Assembly (NCBI GenBank): GCA_029964075.1
Contig: CM057130.1
Location: 2,232,001-2,296,000, forward strand
DNA from: Patiria pectinifera
Lineage: Eukaryota; Echinodermata; Asteroidea; Valvatida; Asterinidae
DNA: 64,000 nt
Reading direction: 5' to 3'
Positions 1 to 10,374 of the stretch are shown piece by piece; within the stretch, counting starts at the first letter, position 1; each line of letters starts with the position of its first letter. Both the position numbers and the translations under genes were made by a program. The notes beneath the pieces are model-generated. The model made no database searches and had not been told where the DNA came from. It worked only from the letters and a program-made list of their open reading frames with translations.

Positions 1-406
1 ACGGATACCCATGCTCTTCAAAATTGATTTTTTTTCTCCCGTAACGAATGTTCAATTTGTATGTTTTGTTATAAAGGGAAAAAAAAATACTTTTTTAAAG
101 ATATTGAGCGTCTACAACCCTCTGAAAAAGGGCGTAATTATTGTCTGGCAGCCAATAATTCATTTTTTTTGACAAAATAATTCAATAACTAACCGTCGGT
201 GGAATTTTCTCCTGTTCAATGTCTCATTCAAAAGTAAATAACGTTTACATTGCTAGGAAAATAGCAATTGAAAAAGCAAATAATTTTTTAGGTGAAACGA
301 AACTCGAAAATAGCACGGCGAATGCATATCGTATTATTATTTAACTACATTTATTTATATTACATTATGTGAACTGTTGCTTATGTATGTACATGTATGA
401 ATGAAA

Positions 407-440
407 ATAAAACAAACAAACAAACAAACAAACAAACAAA
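407..440. repeat. (AAAC)n microsatellite
   Basis: Eight tandem copies of a CAAA unit, ending before TATC. Confidence 0.9.
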
Positions 441-1067
441 TATCTAAGGGTTGCTTACTTAAACCATAATGCAAATTGAAGTGGTAAATCCTACCAGCAT
501 TGGTTCTAATTCTGCAACCACATCAAATGACACAAATAATGTGATGGTTTTCATAGATTTTTTTTTTGACAAGTTTCAAAATTCTGCATGCTAATACAAA
601 GACCTGAATGCTAAAAATATAAATAAACATTACATTCATATTACATTAACATAAAGTATGTACCCATACTATAGTAAGTACCCTTTTGTATTTGTAATTT
701 GAGAATTTCTTAGATATTAGGGCCTAATGCATGTACGACAATACGTCCAACAATATCAATCGATATATAAAATACCGCAACCCTTGAAGAAAGAAGGAGA
801 ATTGCCGTAAACATGGTAAATGCATTCCCTGTGCATCAAGTAACACTAGTCTCTTGTGACATTTTGATGTCCTACATTGTAAGACCATGGACAACCAAAT
901 CGATTCAAGATGTATGCACATCCAATTTACCCTCCGACATTTTAGAGGTTGTGTTGGATAGGATTGGGATTTACTGCATCAATTGGGGACGGTGCTGTCG
1001 TTCACATTTTACTGAAGGTGATCTCTGATTGAAGAAATCACAGATTATATGAATTATAAATTTCTTT

Positions 1068-1090
1068 TGATTGATTGATTGATTGATTGA
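1068..1090. repeat. (GATT)n microsatellite
   Basis: Five to six tandem copies of GATT. Confidence 0.85.
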
Positions 1091-1100
1091 ATCACTGTCC

Positions 1101-2080
1101 AGGGTGACCCCAAAAAACGCAACCCTGAAACATTTGCCTTTTTTCAAAAACGTGATCTGTGAATTTTTGTGTTTTGGATATCAGATAAAACTGGGGGTGT
1201 TTTCCTTTCAAATACCAAAAAAAAATCATGAAACAGCACACTGGGTTGCTGAGAAAATACCATTATGCAAAAGAAGTGATTGTTCATCCTTCCCAATGGT
1301 GCTTCAAACAGTGGAACATGTTACTGTAAGCCCACTGTGCAGTTGTCTTTCATTAGTGCAATTTCTTTAATGTTTTGACATACTTATGATGCTGAAAAGG
1401 TTTAAAATCGGCACGTGTGGTCTATCGGTGGAGCACATGATTCGTGATCGAGAGGCTGTGGGTTCGAACCCCACCGTGGCCATGCGTGTTGTGCCCTTGA
1501 GTAAGGCACTTCACGTCAATTACTCCTCTCAACCCAGGTGTTAAATGGGTACCGGCATTGTTCAATGCTGGGAAGGTAACAGACTCGCTGTGGAGGTGTG
1601 GCGATCCCCCCACAGCAGCATATGAGTCTGGCCCAATCGCTATGAAAGAGAGATGGGCACTCCGCTTCTGTGAATACAGGTTCGTCCCCTTTACTTTACT
1701 AAAATAGGACTAAACAGGATAAGATGCATGTTCAGGTGGAAAATAAAAGGTATTTCCATCAAATTCATTTGTACTATTGTCATATTGTGTGCCGTGTTGT
1801 TTGTAAGGATTACGACACAATGTGCTACACGCATTTCATGCACACATAGGTACAGTGTAAATCCCTTAACTGCGGTAATGTCATTGGAATGGAGCCAAAA
1901 GGAGTTGTGTTGCATAATTGGCATTTTCTCAGCAACCCAATGTGCTGTTTTCATGATTTTTTTCAGTATTTGAAAGAAAAAAACTCTCAACTTTCATCTG
2001 ATATCCAAAACATACAAATTCACAGATCAAGTTTTTGAAAAAAACTAAATGTTTCAGGGTTGCATTTTTGGGGTCACCCT
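1101..2080. mobile_element. Long-inverted-repeat element split by a SINE
   Basis: Left arm about 1101-1277 and right arm about 1904-2080 are inverted copies of each other, starting AGGGTGACCCCAAAAA and including shared text GGATATCAGAT and GGGTTGCTGAGAAAAT. The arms are about 175 bases with some mismatches. A SINE-like unit (1411-1700) sits between them. No transposase frame is seen, so it is non-autonomous. Confidence 0.8.
1411..1700 (+). mobile_element. tRNA-derived SINE
   Basis: A box-like TCTATCGGTGGAG at about 1421 and B box GGTTCGAACCCC at 1461, with tRNA-like spacing, followed by an unrelated body. Reading it as a tRNA gene fails because the arms do not pair fully. Confidence 0.7.
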
Positions 2081-2514
2081 ATTGATCGGTGTACTTTTTT
2101 TTTTGGTGGCTCCATAACCACACAAGAAAGGTTAATCCATCAGGCACGGAGCTGCTTGAATAACAATATAAAACAAAACTGTTTGCTTCGAAAATGGCAT
2201 AATAAAAATGTGGCAGCCAAAATTGCACTTGATGTTTATTACTTGTACAAGTAGTTTGTCATTGAACTGATTTATTTTTCTCAAAATTTGCTGTTATATG
2301 AAATAGGCAGTGATTATCATTTTAGACAAAATACAAAAACCAAAAAGTGCCATGCAATTATCAAAACGAATAGTAAAAAAGTGCCATGGAATTGACTATT
2401 ATTATTATCAATCTCTGATAATGAAACCATGCATTCCTTAAAAGTGTCACGGGCAATGCAGCTCGCAAGCATGAAGAAACATGTAGAGAGAATACACTGT
2501 GAAAAAAATTACAG

Positions 2515-2668
2515 GTTTAGAGGTGGGAGGAAAACCCCAGAATGATGTTTTAGGGAAAACCCACGTAATCAGAGACTGAAAACCCATCCATGCCCATGTG
2601 GGCCAGGGCAGGAATCCGGACCACAGAGGTGGAAGGTGCAGAAAGAACCACTGCAGCGGTCTGACACA
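2515..2668 (-). mobile_element. SINE (family with TTTTCAGTC body), minus strand
   Basis: The reverse complement matches the intact copy at 20643-20937: head with TTCCACC, CTGTGG, a degraded B box, then GGGTTTTCAGTC and GTGGGTTTTCCC. The head end overlaps the first unit of the exon-edge tandem duplication at 2641. Confidence 0.7.
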
Positions 2669-2977
2669 AACATATCAATGAGAACAGATGAACAAACGGA
2701 ACAGGGGTTTGTCGTTATACCAATAGATGTATTTCTGATCAATGTTTTCTTCCCCACGTCTTGTCTTCTTCAGAAAACTTGCCATCTTCCAGACTCGATC
2801 GGCCACAGAAAGAACCACTGCAGCAGTCTGACACAAAACATATCAATGAAAACAGATTAAAAAAACGGAACAGGGGTTTGTCGTTATACCAATAGATGTA
2901 TTTCTGATCATTGTTTCTCTTCGCCACGTCTTGTCTTCCTCAGAAAACTTGCCATCTTCCAGACTCGATCGGCCACA
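2641..2977. repeat. Tandem duplication of an exon start and its acceptor
   Basis: Two units of about 167 and 170 bases (2641-2807 and 2808-2977), each running from GAAAGAACCACTGCAGC through an intron tail to a splice acceptor and the first 34 bases of the TM4 exon. The units differ at roughly ten positions. Only the second unit leads into the full exon. Confidence 0.93.
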
Positions 2978-3182
2978 CGTGTCCTGGTGCGTGACCGGGA
3001 CGTCTTGAAGTGGCTGGTGCTTATAGTCATCGTGCTGACCGGCTACCTGGCAGCTTGGACTGCGTTCTCAGTGCAGAGTATGAGGAACTGCAAGGTGGAC
3101 ATTGTGACCATCGGCTTCACAGACAATGGCATGAAATTCAGCATGTGTATGATGGAGTGGTGGGATTACGTTATTGAAATAA
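2944..3182 (+). CDS. GPR158: GPR158-like exon with TM4 and ECL2
   Basis: The acceptor CAG ends at 2943 and the donor GTAAGT starts at 3183. The exon starts with one base that completes a codon. It reads RKLAIFQTRSATRVLV, then hydrophobic TM4 (WLVLIVIVLTGYLAAWTAF), then an extracellular loop with Cys in NCKV and in SMCMMEWWDY. Its first 34 bases are repeated at 2774-2807 in an upstream tandem copy. Confidence 0.88.
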
Positions 3183-6100
3183 GTAAGTCTTAAGAAGTGT
3201 GCATCCCAGTCCTGGGGGAACTCCCCCCCCCCCACCCATTTTTTGTTAAAAGGAAATGCAAGCTCCACCACCTCTCAACCACTAGTACTAAATACCCATC
3301 TTGTCCCCCGCCCTTCCCCCATGGACCCAAAAGCTAGATATGCTACTGAGCTGATGTGGTGCACTAAGCTTATGCTTACTCATTGGTACATTGGCATTGA
3401 GTGAAAACGATCTCAGATTTGCAAGTTCGGAATAACAACTTGGGAAAGTTTGTTAAAAACTATGTGAAGTGTCTCTGAACTTTAAATACAGTTTATACCT
3501 CTTTGTCTTCCCAGAACCATATTTCTCTGCTATACACATGTAGTCCCTTCACATGGTGTATCTGCAGACTTTTCCCAAAATTGCCAATTGTGGCGATTCT
3601 GAATATATTATATATATATTAAATATTAAATATATATATATATTGGGCGCATTCTAATTATTGAATCATTTTTCCATTTCCAGTTGAGTTCCTGTTTTTG
3701 CTGTTCGGCATCTACCTGTGCTACTCGGTCCGTGCTGCCCCAAGTGAATTTCATGAGACACGTTACATCAGCGTAGCCATTTATAACGAGACAATCTTCT
3801 CCACTTTTCTTTACATTTCTAGGTTGGTACAATATTTCTACCCTTATGTTAAACACACAATAATAAAAAAAGAAAAGAAAGAGCAGACAAAATCAAGTAA
3901 AACGCATCACTATTGTTACAATACTTGGCAGTAAATGGTATGCACTACATTGAGAAAGGAAATTCAAAGAGTCTGAAAGTTATTTTTTTTTAGAATTGTA
4001 ACCAAATAAAAACAAGAGAGATGCGTTTATTGTTAATCAGAAATGACTAAGGTATCTCTGTGACTTGACTGTTGTGATCTATGTATAGAGAAGCCAAAAT
4101 TAAACACACCTGCAATGCAATACATTTTTGGGGTCAATTTGTCTGTTAATTTCTCCCAGCAGTAGCCTTGCAAGACTTTTCCTATTGTAACAGTTTCATT
4201 TTGCATGACAATGTCATTCAAAACTCAAGGCCACACTACATTTTTATGTTCTTATGCCTGAGTGGATGGTTTACTGCTATCTAGCAAATTATCATGAAAA
4301 GCACATTGTGCAACTGGTTATCCCCTAATTTTTATACTTGGAGAACAATTTCACTATGTCACAGCAGCCAGCTCTGTACTCTAACGATGCTTTTCTAATG
4401 TATTTTTTTTTCAATCATTAAATCCCATGGACAATTTTGTAACATACGAAGGATCCATTGCCTAGATACAATTAGCCAATCAGATACCAGATTTTTAAAC
4501 CAATGGTTGACAAGGATTTAAGGATTAACCAGCCAATCAGTGTTTCTGTTCTAAAATGCTTGGTAAAGCCTGGCTGTGAGCCAATGAAAAGTGTGCTTCT
4601 TGGCACTTAGAAACTATACTTTAGGCGAAAAGGTGAAAATTGCTGTAACTTTTGTCTTGGCCTTTAAAGGAAAAACATACATGCATTACTTGCTCTATGT
4701 ACTGTGTTAAATATACTTCACCTACATTTGTTGCATATATTTCTTGTCTGCTTATAAGTTTGCTTTTAAAAGTTATTGAAATTCAGTTTGTTAAAGATAA
4801 CTTTACATTCTTTCGCCCGAGTTCAAATGAGTGTTTATCATTTACAGACACTTCATATGGGGCAAGGTAGCTCCCGATTGGATATATCTGATGTACTTCC
4901 TTCGATCACAACTCACAACTACAGTGATGCTAGCACTTATCTTTATTCCAAAGGTACGTGAATCTTCGGCATAAGCTGTATCTGCATTGACCTTGTTTTG
5001 CTAAAACTTGAGAGACAACTGTTACTGTTGCCATTTCGAGTCCAATGCAAACAGCCCAGAAATTTTCCTCTCGATTGCTTTCCCCCAAGTCCAGTGGTTA
5101 CTTGTACTGTTACCAGCCAACTTTTGCCCAGGAAAAGTAACCACTGACCAGGCCAATTTACCCGAGATGAAAAGTCCAGTGCAAACAGCCTCGGACAGTA
5201 AAACTGCAAGGGAAGCAAATTTTTCTTCTGCAACCAAGTAAAGTCATTTACCTTGATAAGCATGCATGAAACAAACATGTATCATGTGATTCGAGATTTA
5301 GAAAATTTGACACAGAATTAATGTTAAATCTGAACCCCATAGCATGATTTACTAGGAACCATACCCATCCTGGCAAATTCCAACACTATATAGGAAAATG
5401 CACACATATATTCTGACTTTGATTCTGGAGGTGTGCCAACCCAATTGAAGACTGTCAGTTTAGGGGTACTGTACCCATCCTGACAGATTCCAACAAAACA
5501 TGCTGTTGGGGTTTGATGGGTTGAGTTCTGTTAGGGTTAAGCATTATCAGAATAGACATGGAAGAGGTGGCATGGACCAAAGTTGTTGATGTGCCTTGGA
5601 ATAAAAGTTGTATGATACTACAACAAGTAGCAGTTATGTGGAGCCCATATGATCTTCCCACTTTGTTTCACTTTGCTCAATCTCAGCTGAAAGTCATACA
5701 CAAGCTACTGCACGACGAGTCATTTCGGGAACGTGTCAACTCAAGAGTGGTGTATGACGGCAAGTGGCACAACTCCTTCCGCCGGCCCAACTCCAGCTCC
5801 TCCAATGTCAACAATGACCACAACTTCAATCCAGAAGATGTCAGGGTAAGGGTAGGTTGACTCAAGTCTTAAGATTTGCACCAGTTTTTGGCTTCTGTTT
5901 AGTGCACTTGAACACAAATATTGACAATTGGGGAAAACTCTTTAATTCAAAAATTATGGAAGTTGGAACACCATGAGATGTGATGAAGTGATGTGATGAA
6001 GTGGCCCTATTTTGGCCTGTATCTCCAAATGAAAATTCCCGACAAACGACTCATGTAGCTTGATCGCATCACATTGCGGTCGTCTGAGCAGTATACTTTC

Positions 6101-7264
6101 CTTGTCTACTACTGCTGTGACCTGGGTCCGATTCTCATCTGGGCGAACATGTGAATTGCGTTTTCAGTCACTACTTAATTCCATGGATTTTCACTGGACT
6201 GTCAATCTGGGTTTTCCTCCCATCACTAAAACTCTCATTTCCTCCTCATCTTCTACCAAGGCACCCCACTGGAAAGAAGTCTCGGCCAAGTGCGGCCAAA
6301 TTTATTTGGGGCTTGTATATATGTAAATTGTAATATCAAATTGTAATATCAAATTTGTCATTGCCCAGAGAATTAATTATATAGTTTACATTTCCTGAGA
6401 CCAAGATTTCTTGTGTCGTGTTTGATTTATTTTGAGTTTGTGTCAATTCACTGGCGGGCGTGGCCTCCATAAGGGGGTCTCCGCTACAAGAATAAAATAA
6501 ATAAAGAGTTATCTTTGGAAAAATCACTACAACTAAGGGTTCACACAATGTGAGGAAATACTAATGTTTAACTAAACATCAAAAGTTGGCATTTGTAAAT
6601 GATTTAGAGAATTTAAGTAACATTTATAGATAATTTAACCAAAGCGCCTTTACCATGTTTACCCTCAGTCCCTCTACAGGCATTTTGCTTGAAATCTTCA
6701 TGAGTTCTCCAATATCTACCACAGTGCAGATAACCAAAGTCACATTCCAATACACAACTCATCAAGCCAATGAATTCAAAAGTGGCTGCCTAGATGGGCA
6801 AAAACTCCAAGACCAACTGGATTCTGAATAGTTTAGGAGAGTTAAAGATTAAAATTCATATCATAAAATAACCACCAGAGATGCAGGTGCCTTTAGAAAA
6901 GTCATCCATTTTCTTGCCTCAAGAGTTCACAGAGGTATAATGTACTTGCTCTTTGCAGGAGGAGCTGAAACGACTTTACACACAACTTGAGGTCTACAAG
7001 ACCAAGTCGTTACGCATTGACAACCCTCACTTGCCGTCCAAGAAGAAAAGCAACGTCTCCAAGTGGCGGGCACCACGTCGCTTCTCGCGCGGCTACAGCC
7101 TGCGCACCCACAGCGGCCACTCCGAGAGTGAGCGGTCTTCTGAGATCGCCCGGAGCAACGAGAGCCTGGGAAAAGCCGTGGAGCTGCACGACTACCGGGT
7201 GAATCATGTGGACCCGACCGACCAATCACACTGCAGCAGCCAAAAGTGGCTCTGTCAACAATGA
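2944..7264 (+). CDS. GPR158: GPR158/GPR179-like class C receptor, 3' part of gene (5 exons)
   Basis: Orphan class C seven-transmembrane receptor of the plasma membrane. Vertebrate GPR158 is a neuronal receptor (reported glycine receptor) that scaffolds RGS7-Gbeta5. Exons 2944-3182, 3684-3822, 4848-4953, 5687-5845 and 6959-7264 join in one frame with GT/AG borders and give about 315 residues. In order: the second intracellular loop (KLAIFQTRSATR), TM4, a second extracellular loop with two Cys, TM5 (EFLFLLFGIYLCYSVRAAPS), the FHETRY loop, TM6, TM7 ending in IFIPK, then a cytoplasmic helix with EELKRLYTQLEVYKTK as in GPR158. The stop is TGA 7262-7264. The tail after the helix is about 85 residues, far shorter than the vertebrate tail. 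Earlier exons (ectodomain, TM1-3) are left of the window. The choice between GPR158 and GPR179 is not resolved; the ancestor may be single. Confidence 0.88.
3602..3644. repeat. (TA)n-rich tract
   Basis: Alternating TA runs broken by AAATATT, within a receptor intron. Confidence 0.85.
3684..3822 (+). CDS. GPR158: GPR158-like exon with TM5 and start of TM6
   Basis: The acceptor CAG ends at 3683; the donor is GTTGGT at 3823. It encodes EFLFLLFGIYLCYSVRAAPS (TM5), the short FHETRYISVAI intracellular loop and the start of TM6 (YNETIFSTFLYIS). These strings are the most GPR158-specific part of the gene. Confidence 0.9.
4848..4953 (+). CDS. GPR158: GPR158-like exon with TM6 end and TM7
   Basis: The acceptor CAG ends at 4847; the donor is GTACGT at 4954. 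It encodes RHFIWGKVAPDWIYLMYF and then a hydrophobic TM7 ending LALIFIPK, the usual end of TM7 in the family. Frame is continuous with its neighbours. Confidence 0.88.
5342..5503 (+). mobile_element. 162-base inverted-repeat MITE
   Basis: A copy in opposite orientation is at 12020-12183 (shared ACCATACCCATCCTGGCAAA and TTTAGGGGTACTG). The ends are partly inverted (CCATCCTGGCAAATTCCAAC against CCATCCTGACAGATTCCAAC in direct order), so it may be two diverged units. Confidence 0.65.
5687..5845 (+). CDS. GPR158: GPR158-like exon, cytoplasmic tail after TM7
   Basis: The acceptor CAG ends at 5686; the donor is GTAAGG at 5846. The 53 codons start LKVIHKLLHDESFRERV, hold a Ser/Asn-rich stretch and end NPEDVR, which runs directly into EELKRLY of the next exon. 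Confidence 0.82.
5943..6073 (+). mobile_element. Truncated copy of the GATGCGATCAAGC MITE
   Basis: Right half only, matching 39412-39542 and 58750-58879. It ends with the terminal repeat CATGTAGCTTGATCGCATCA. Confidence 0.85.
6074..6330 (+). mobile_element. Old SINE copy directly after a MITE
   Basis: Diverged copy of the 20643-20937 SINE: GTATACTTTCCTTGTCT, CTGCTGTGACCTGGGTCC, then TTTTCAGTC, CCATGGATTTTC and CCTCCC. It abuts the MITE end at 6073. Confidence 0.6.
6959..7264 (+). CDS. GPR158: GPR158-like last exon with stop
   Basis: The acceptor GCAG ends at 6958. It encodes EELKRLYTQLEVYKTK, a coiled-coil-like helix conserved in GPR158, then a basic Ser/Arg-rich tail (KKKSN, RRFSRGYS, SESERSSE) and a stop at 7262-7264. 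No VCPWE-type repeats of the long vertebrate tail are visible. No clear AATAAA follows before the repeats begin; ATTAAA at 8567-8572 is a weak candidate. Confidence 0.87.
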   Translation, partial: EELKRLYTQLEVYKTKSLRIDNPHLPSKKKSNVSKWRAPRRFSRGYSLRTHSGHSESERSSEIARSNESLGKAVELHDYRVNHVDPTDQSHCSSQKWLCQQ

Positions 7265-7660
7265 CAGGGACTCACAGTGCATTCAGTGTAAGAATGTAAA
7301 GATATGTAAGTTAGCAGACATCTATGTGTAAATAATAGCATGATGAACTTCAGAAGGCTACGTAGTTTGAACTTCTACTTCAGTTTGCTAACTTCACCTA
7401 AATTGTTTTTGGGTTTACATTTTAGAAGTAACATGTAGCTTTATTTCAATGTCAGACCCCACATCCAACATTGTAAACTTTACATTTTGCTGGCCAAGAA
7501 CTTTTGCAAGCAGTAGGCCTAACACATCAGTCATTCGATTTACCACTATAAAAACTAGAATAAGTGAGTCCTTTTCTACACGTTATAATACATTTTACAT
7601 ACCTGCATTGTATATTTCTAGCATTATTACGTGAGTATTTATGTCAATTGTGTTTTTAGA

Positions 7661-8150
7661 CCAGAGTTGTAGTCGATTCACTTGAGTCGAGTTCGAGTCA
7701 GAGTCTCAAGTCACTTTGGTAGAGTCTGAGTTTTGAGTCATTTGGATAAAGTCTGAGTCTGAGTCTTGAGTCATTTGGTTCAAATCCAATTCCGAGTCAC
7801 AATTTGTACGAAATGGATGTGCACGGACGTGGACACATGCAAGCGATATACATCATGTACATGTAAGTGATGCACCTGGAGATTGGTGAGGTACGGTTTG
7901 TGTGCTTAACATTCTTCAGCTTTGCTTAACGTTACTTTTGGAAAATTAACATCGCAATTATATTTTTTTAAGGAATTTTTTGGTTAAAAAATACCTGAGT
8001 CACGAGTCATTTGCGTCGAGTCCAGGTCATGATGGTCAAGTATGAGTCAGAGTCTTTTACCAATGTGACTCAAGTCGAGTCTGAGTCACGGAAATAGTGA
8101 CTTGCGATAGACTGGAGTCCAAGTCCTGGACTTGAGTCCTACAACACTGG
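7661..8150. mobile_element. GAGTC-rich inverted-repeat element
   Basis: Starts CCAGAGTTGTAG and ends CTACAACACTGG. Both ends carry repeated GAGTCGAGT/ACTCAAGTC text; the centre is AT-rich. It lies just past the receptor gene. Confidence 0.75.
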
Positions 8151-8692
8151 TCTAGACCCTCGCGTTCTCACCCATTCAATCTGTCAGCACAAACAGTGTG
8201 CTGTGGCTTGCTTCCTGTTCAACATTTCATTTCGTGATATTCAGGGACTTGGAAACACTACAACACTGTGTACAACAATGCTCACTTGTGATAATGCATA
8301 AATAGATTTTTGATAACCAAAAATTGACTTGGAAGCAGAAATCTGGGTATGAAAATCTTAAGAACTGATAAGCAAATGTTTATGTACAGTTTAGATACAT
8401 GTACAGGTTTAATGTACACGTTCTTTACATTGAAGCGCTTCATTTATATTACAATTTTTAAAGTTTAGAACATGTATAATGTAACAGGATGATACAGATC
8501 ATTAATTTCAACTATGCGCATGTATAATGTGCATGTTTTGCATAACAACCTCTTTGTAATCTGGTCATTAAAACATGCGTGCTGGTGCCAGTTAAAATTT
8601 AAGAGGTTTTTTTTTTTCAACCAAACTTTAACTGGCATGACTAGTGTTTAAAATGCTAAACATATGTATTTTGTAGAGTCTCTTGTTTTGGT

Positions 8693-10374
8693 ATATGTGT
8701 AAGGACACAATACTGGAGAACAAATTAGGGCCTTTTGGATCAAAAATAAAATTGGTTGTATTAATTTTGTTTCCCTTTTGTAATGCTCGACCGGCCTTCC
8801 CTCAATAGAAAATAATAATGAGAAGATAAGTTTTAAAGCATCTTCCCTTTATTAGCAGCTTTATGTTGGTGATAAAGAGAAAGTAAACGTTAGTTACATG
8901 GTGTCCACTTCCTGCTTGTAACCAGACCATAATTGTCAAAAATGGAGATTATTATAGTTTCCTTATTGCAATATAAGCTATTCATTGCTGAAAATCAAAA
9001 ATTTAGACAATTTTTTTTTTTATATAATATTTTGTCGCAAATTTAACAAGTGGACACCGTAACTAACGTTAAATAAAATGAGAAATTTAGCTGTTAAACC
9101 GTTTTAATAGCAGATCAATTGAAAATTTTATGACCACAGTGTCTCACAGTAAGGACCTCAGAGGGAAATTCATCCATTAAACATTATGCTCCTTTCACGA
9201 TCTTATATGGACCTCTTTTGACAATCTCTGTATCAAAATGTTACGTAAGTTACATGTGGACACCACATAGGCCTTCATAATTTACATAACTTTATATTAT
9301 TATTGAGCCCAAAACTGATATTAAATTGTTGTTCTCCATACTACCAAAGGGACCCATTTAAACTAATAAACAGCAATATTCCACTGGAAAGTTGTTGCTT
9401 GGTGATATTAACTATCGTATTATACTAAGTGCACATTGTAACTAATGCAACTTTGGTGTCCAGCTGTAACTAACGTTAAATCACATGCATGGCATTGGTA
9501 CTCCTATTGCTCTGGATATCACAGTAAATATTTTAAACTGCTAGATACTCCTTAGAAAGTAATGTGCTCTTCAAACCATTTAGCTATTATTTACTTTTCT
9601 ACCCCTGTAGCTTTATACTTACGTTAGTTACACCATTTAGTGGACACCATTTAACGTTAGTTACATAGTCGTAATTGTGATTAGATATATTGGTACACAT
9701 GTAGAGTACAACATCACTGTTAGAGTATTTGGCCTTCCCTCCTAACACATAATGAATTAGGCATTCATTATGTTGAATAAAAGTGGACACCAAAGTGGTG
9801 ACCCACCCTTAAATCTGAATTAAGGAAAGGTCAAGTTTAAAAACTTATGTCATTGTGTATAAAGGAACTGATATTATGCTTCTGAAGACTCTATCATCTG
9901 AAATTACTGTAGGATATACTACGGAGGGTTTATAAAGACCCCAGTAAATATGCTAAATAGGTGGACACCAAGCGTAACTTACGTTAAATAGTTTATCTGG
10001 CGTCCCTGTGCACAAACCAGAAATATTTTGAATACAGGTTAGCTGTATTTGTAAAATTCATTCCATTACTAACAACTTCAATACAATATTCATCTGAGGA
10101 AATAAATTGTAAGCGTGTTTTTAATTCATTAAAAGAGGCTTACTTGTTATGTCCCGTTTTTAAGTGGTATTTCGAGGTAAATTTTCACCAAAATCAAGAA
10201 TTTTACCACTAAAAAATTAAAATTGTGGATTTTTAAATTTTTTAATTATCCCTTCATACTTGTACCTAACATGTTAAACCACCAAAACAGACTTTACCCA
10301 ACTATTTAGTTATCAGGAGTGACAACATTTAGTTCCACCCTAAAAGTTAGCCAGTATTGTGTCCTTACACATAT
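8693..10374. mobile_element. 1.68 kb terminal-inverted-repeat element with internal motif copies
   Basis: Perfect 24-base terminal inverted repeats at 8693-8716 (ATATGTGTAAGGACACAATA plus CTGG) and 10351-10374. Inside, the pair GTGGACACC and TAACGTTA recurs in both orientations near 8886, 9050, 9240, 9436, 9619, 9783 and 9961. No long reading frame, so it is non-autonomous. Confidence 0.85.

Larger units (their letters stand above)
1..1100. other. Upstream intron or flank of the GPR158-like gene
   Basis: AT-rich sequence with an (AAAC)n tract at 407-440 and a GATT-type tract at about 1068-1090. Short open frames here have no family text and no splice context that would make them exons. Confidence 0.5.

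Noticed and set aside
724..1028. Overlapping open frames on both strands near the left edge
   Set aside because: No domain text, no splice context and AT-rich composition; likely chance frames.
2636..2860. Open frame across the tandem duplication
   Set aside because: It reads through SINE and intron sequence and ends at a stop inside the second unit; a by-product of the duplication.
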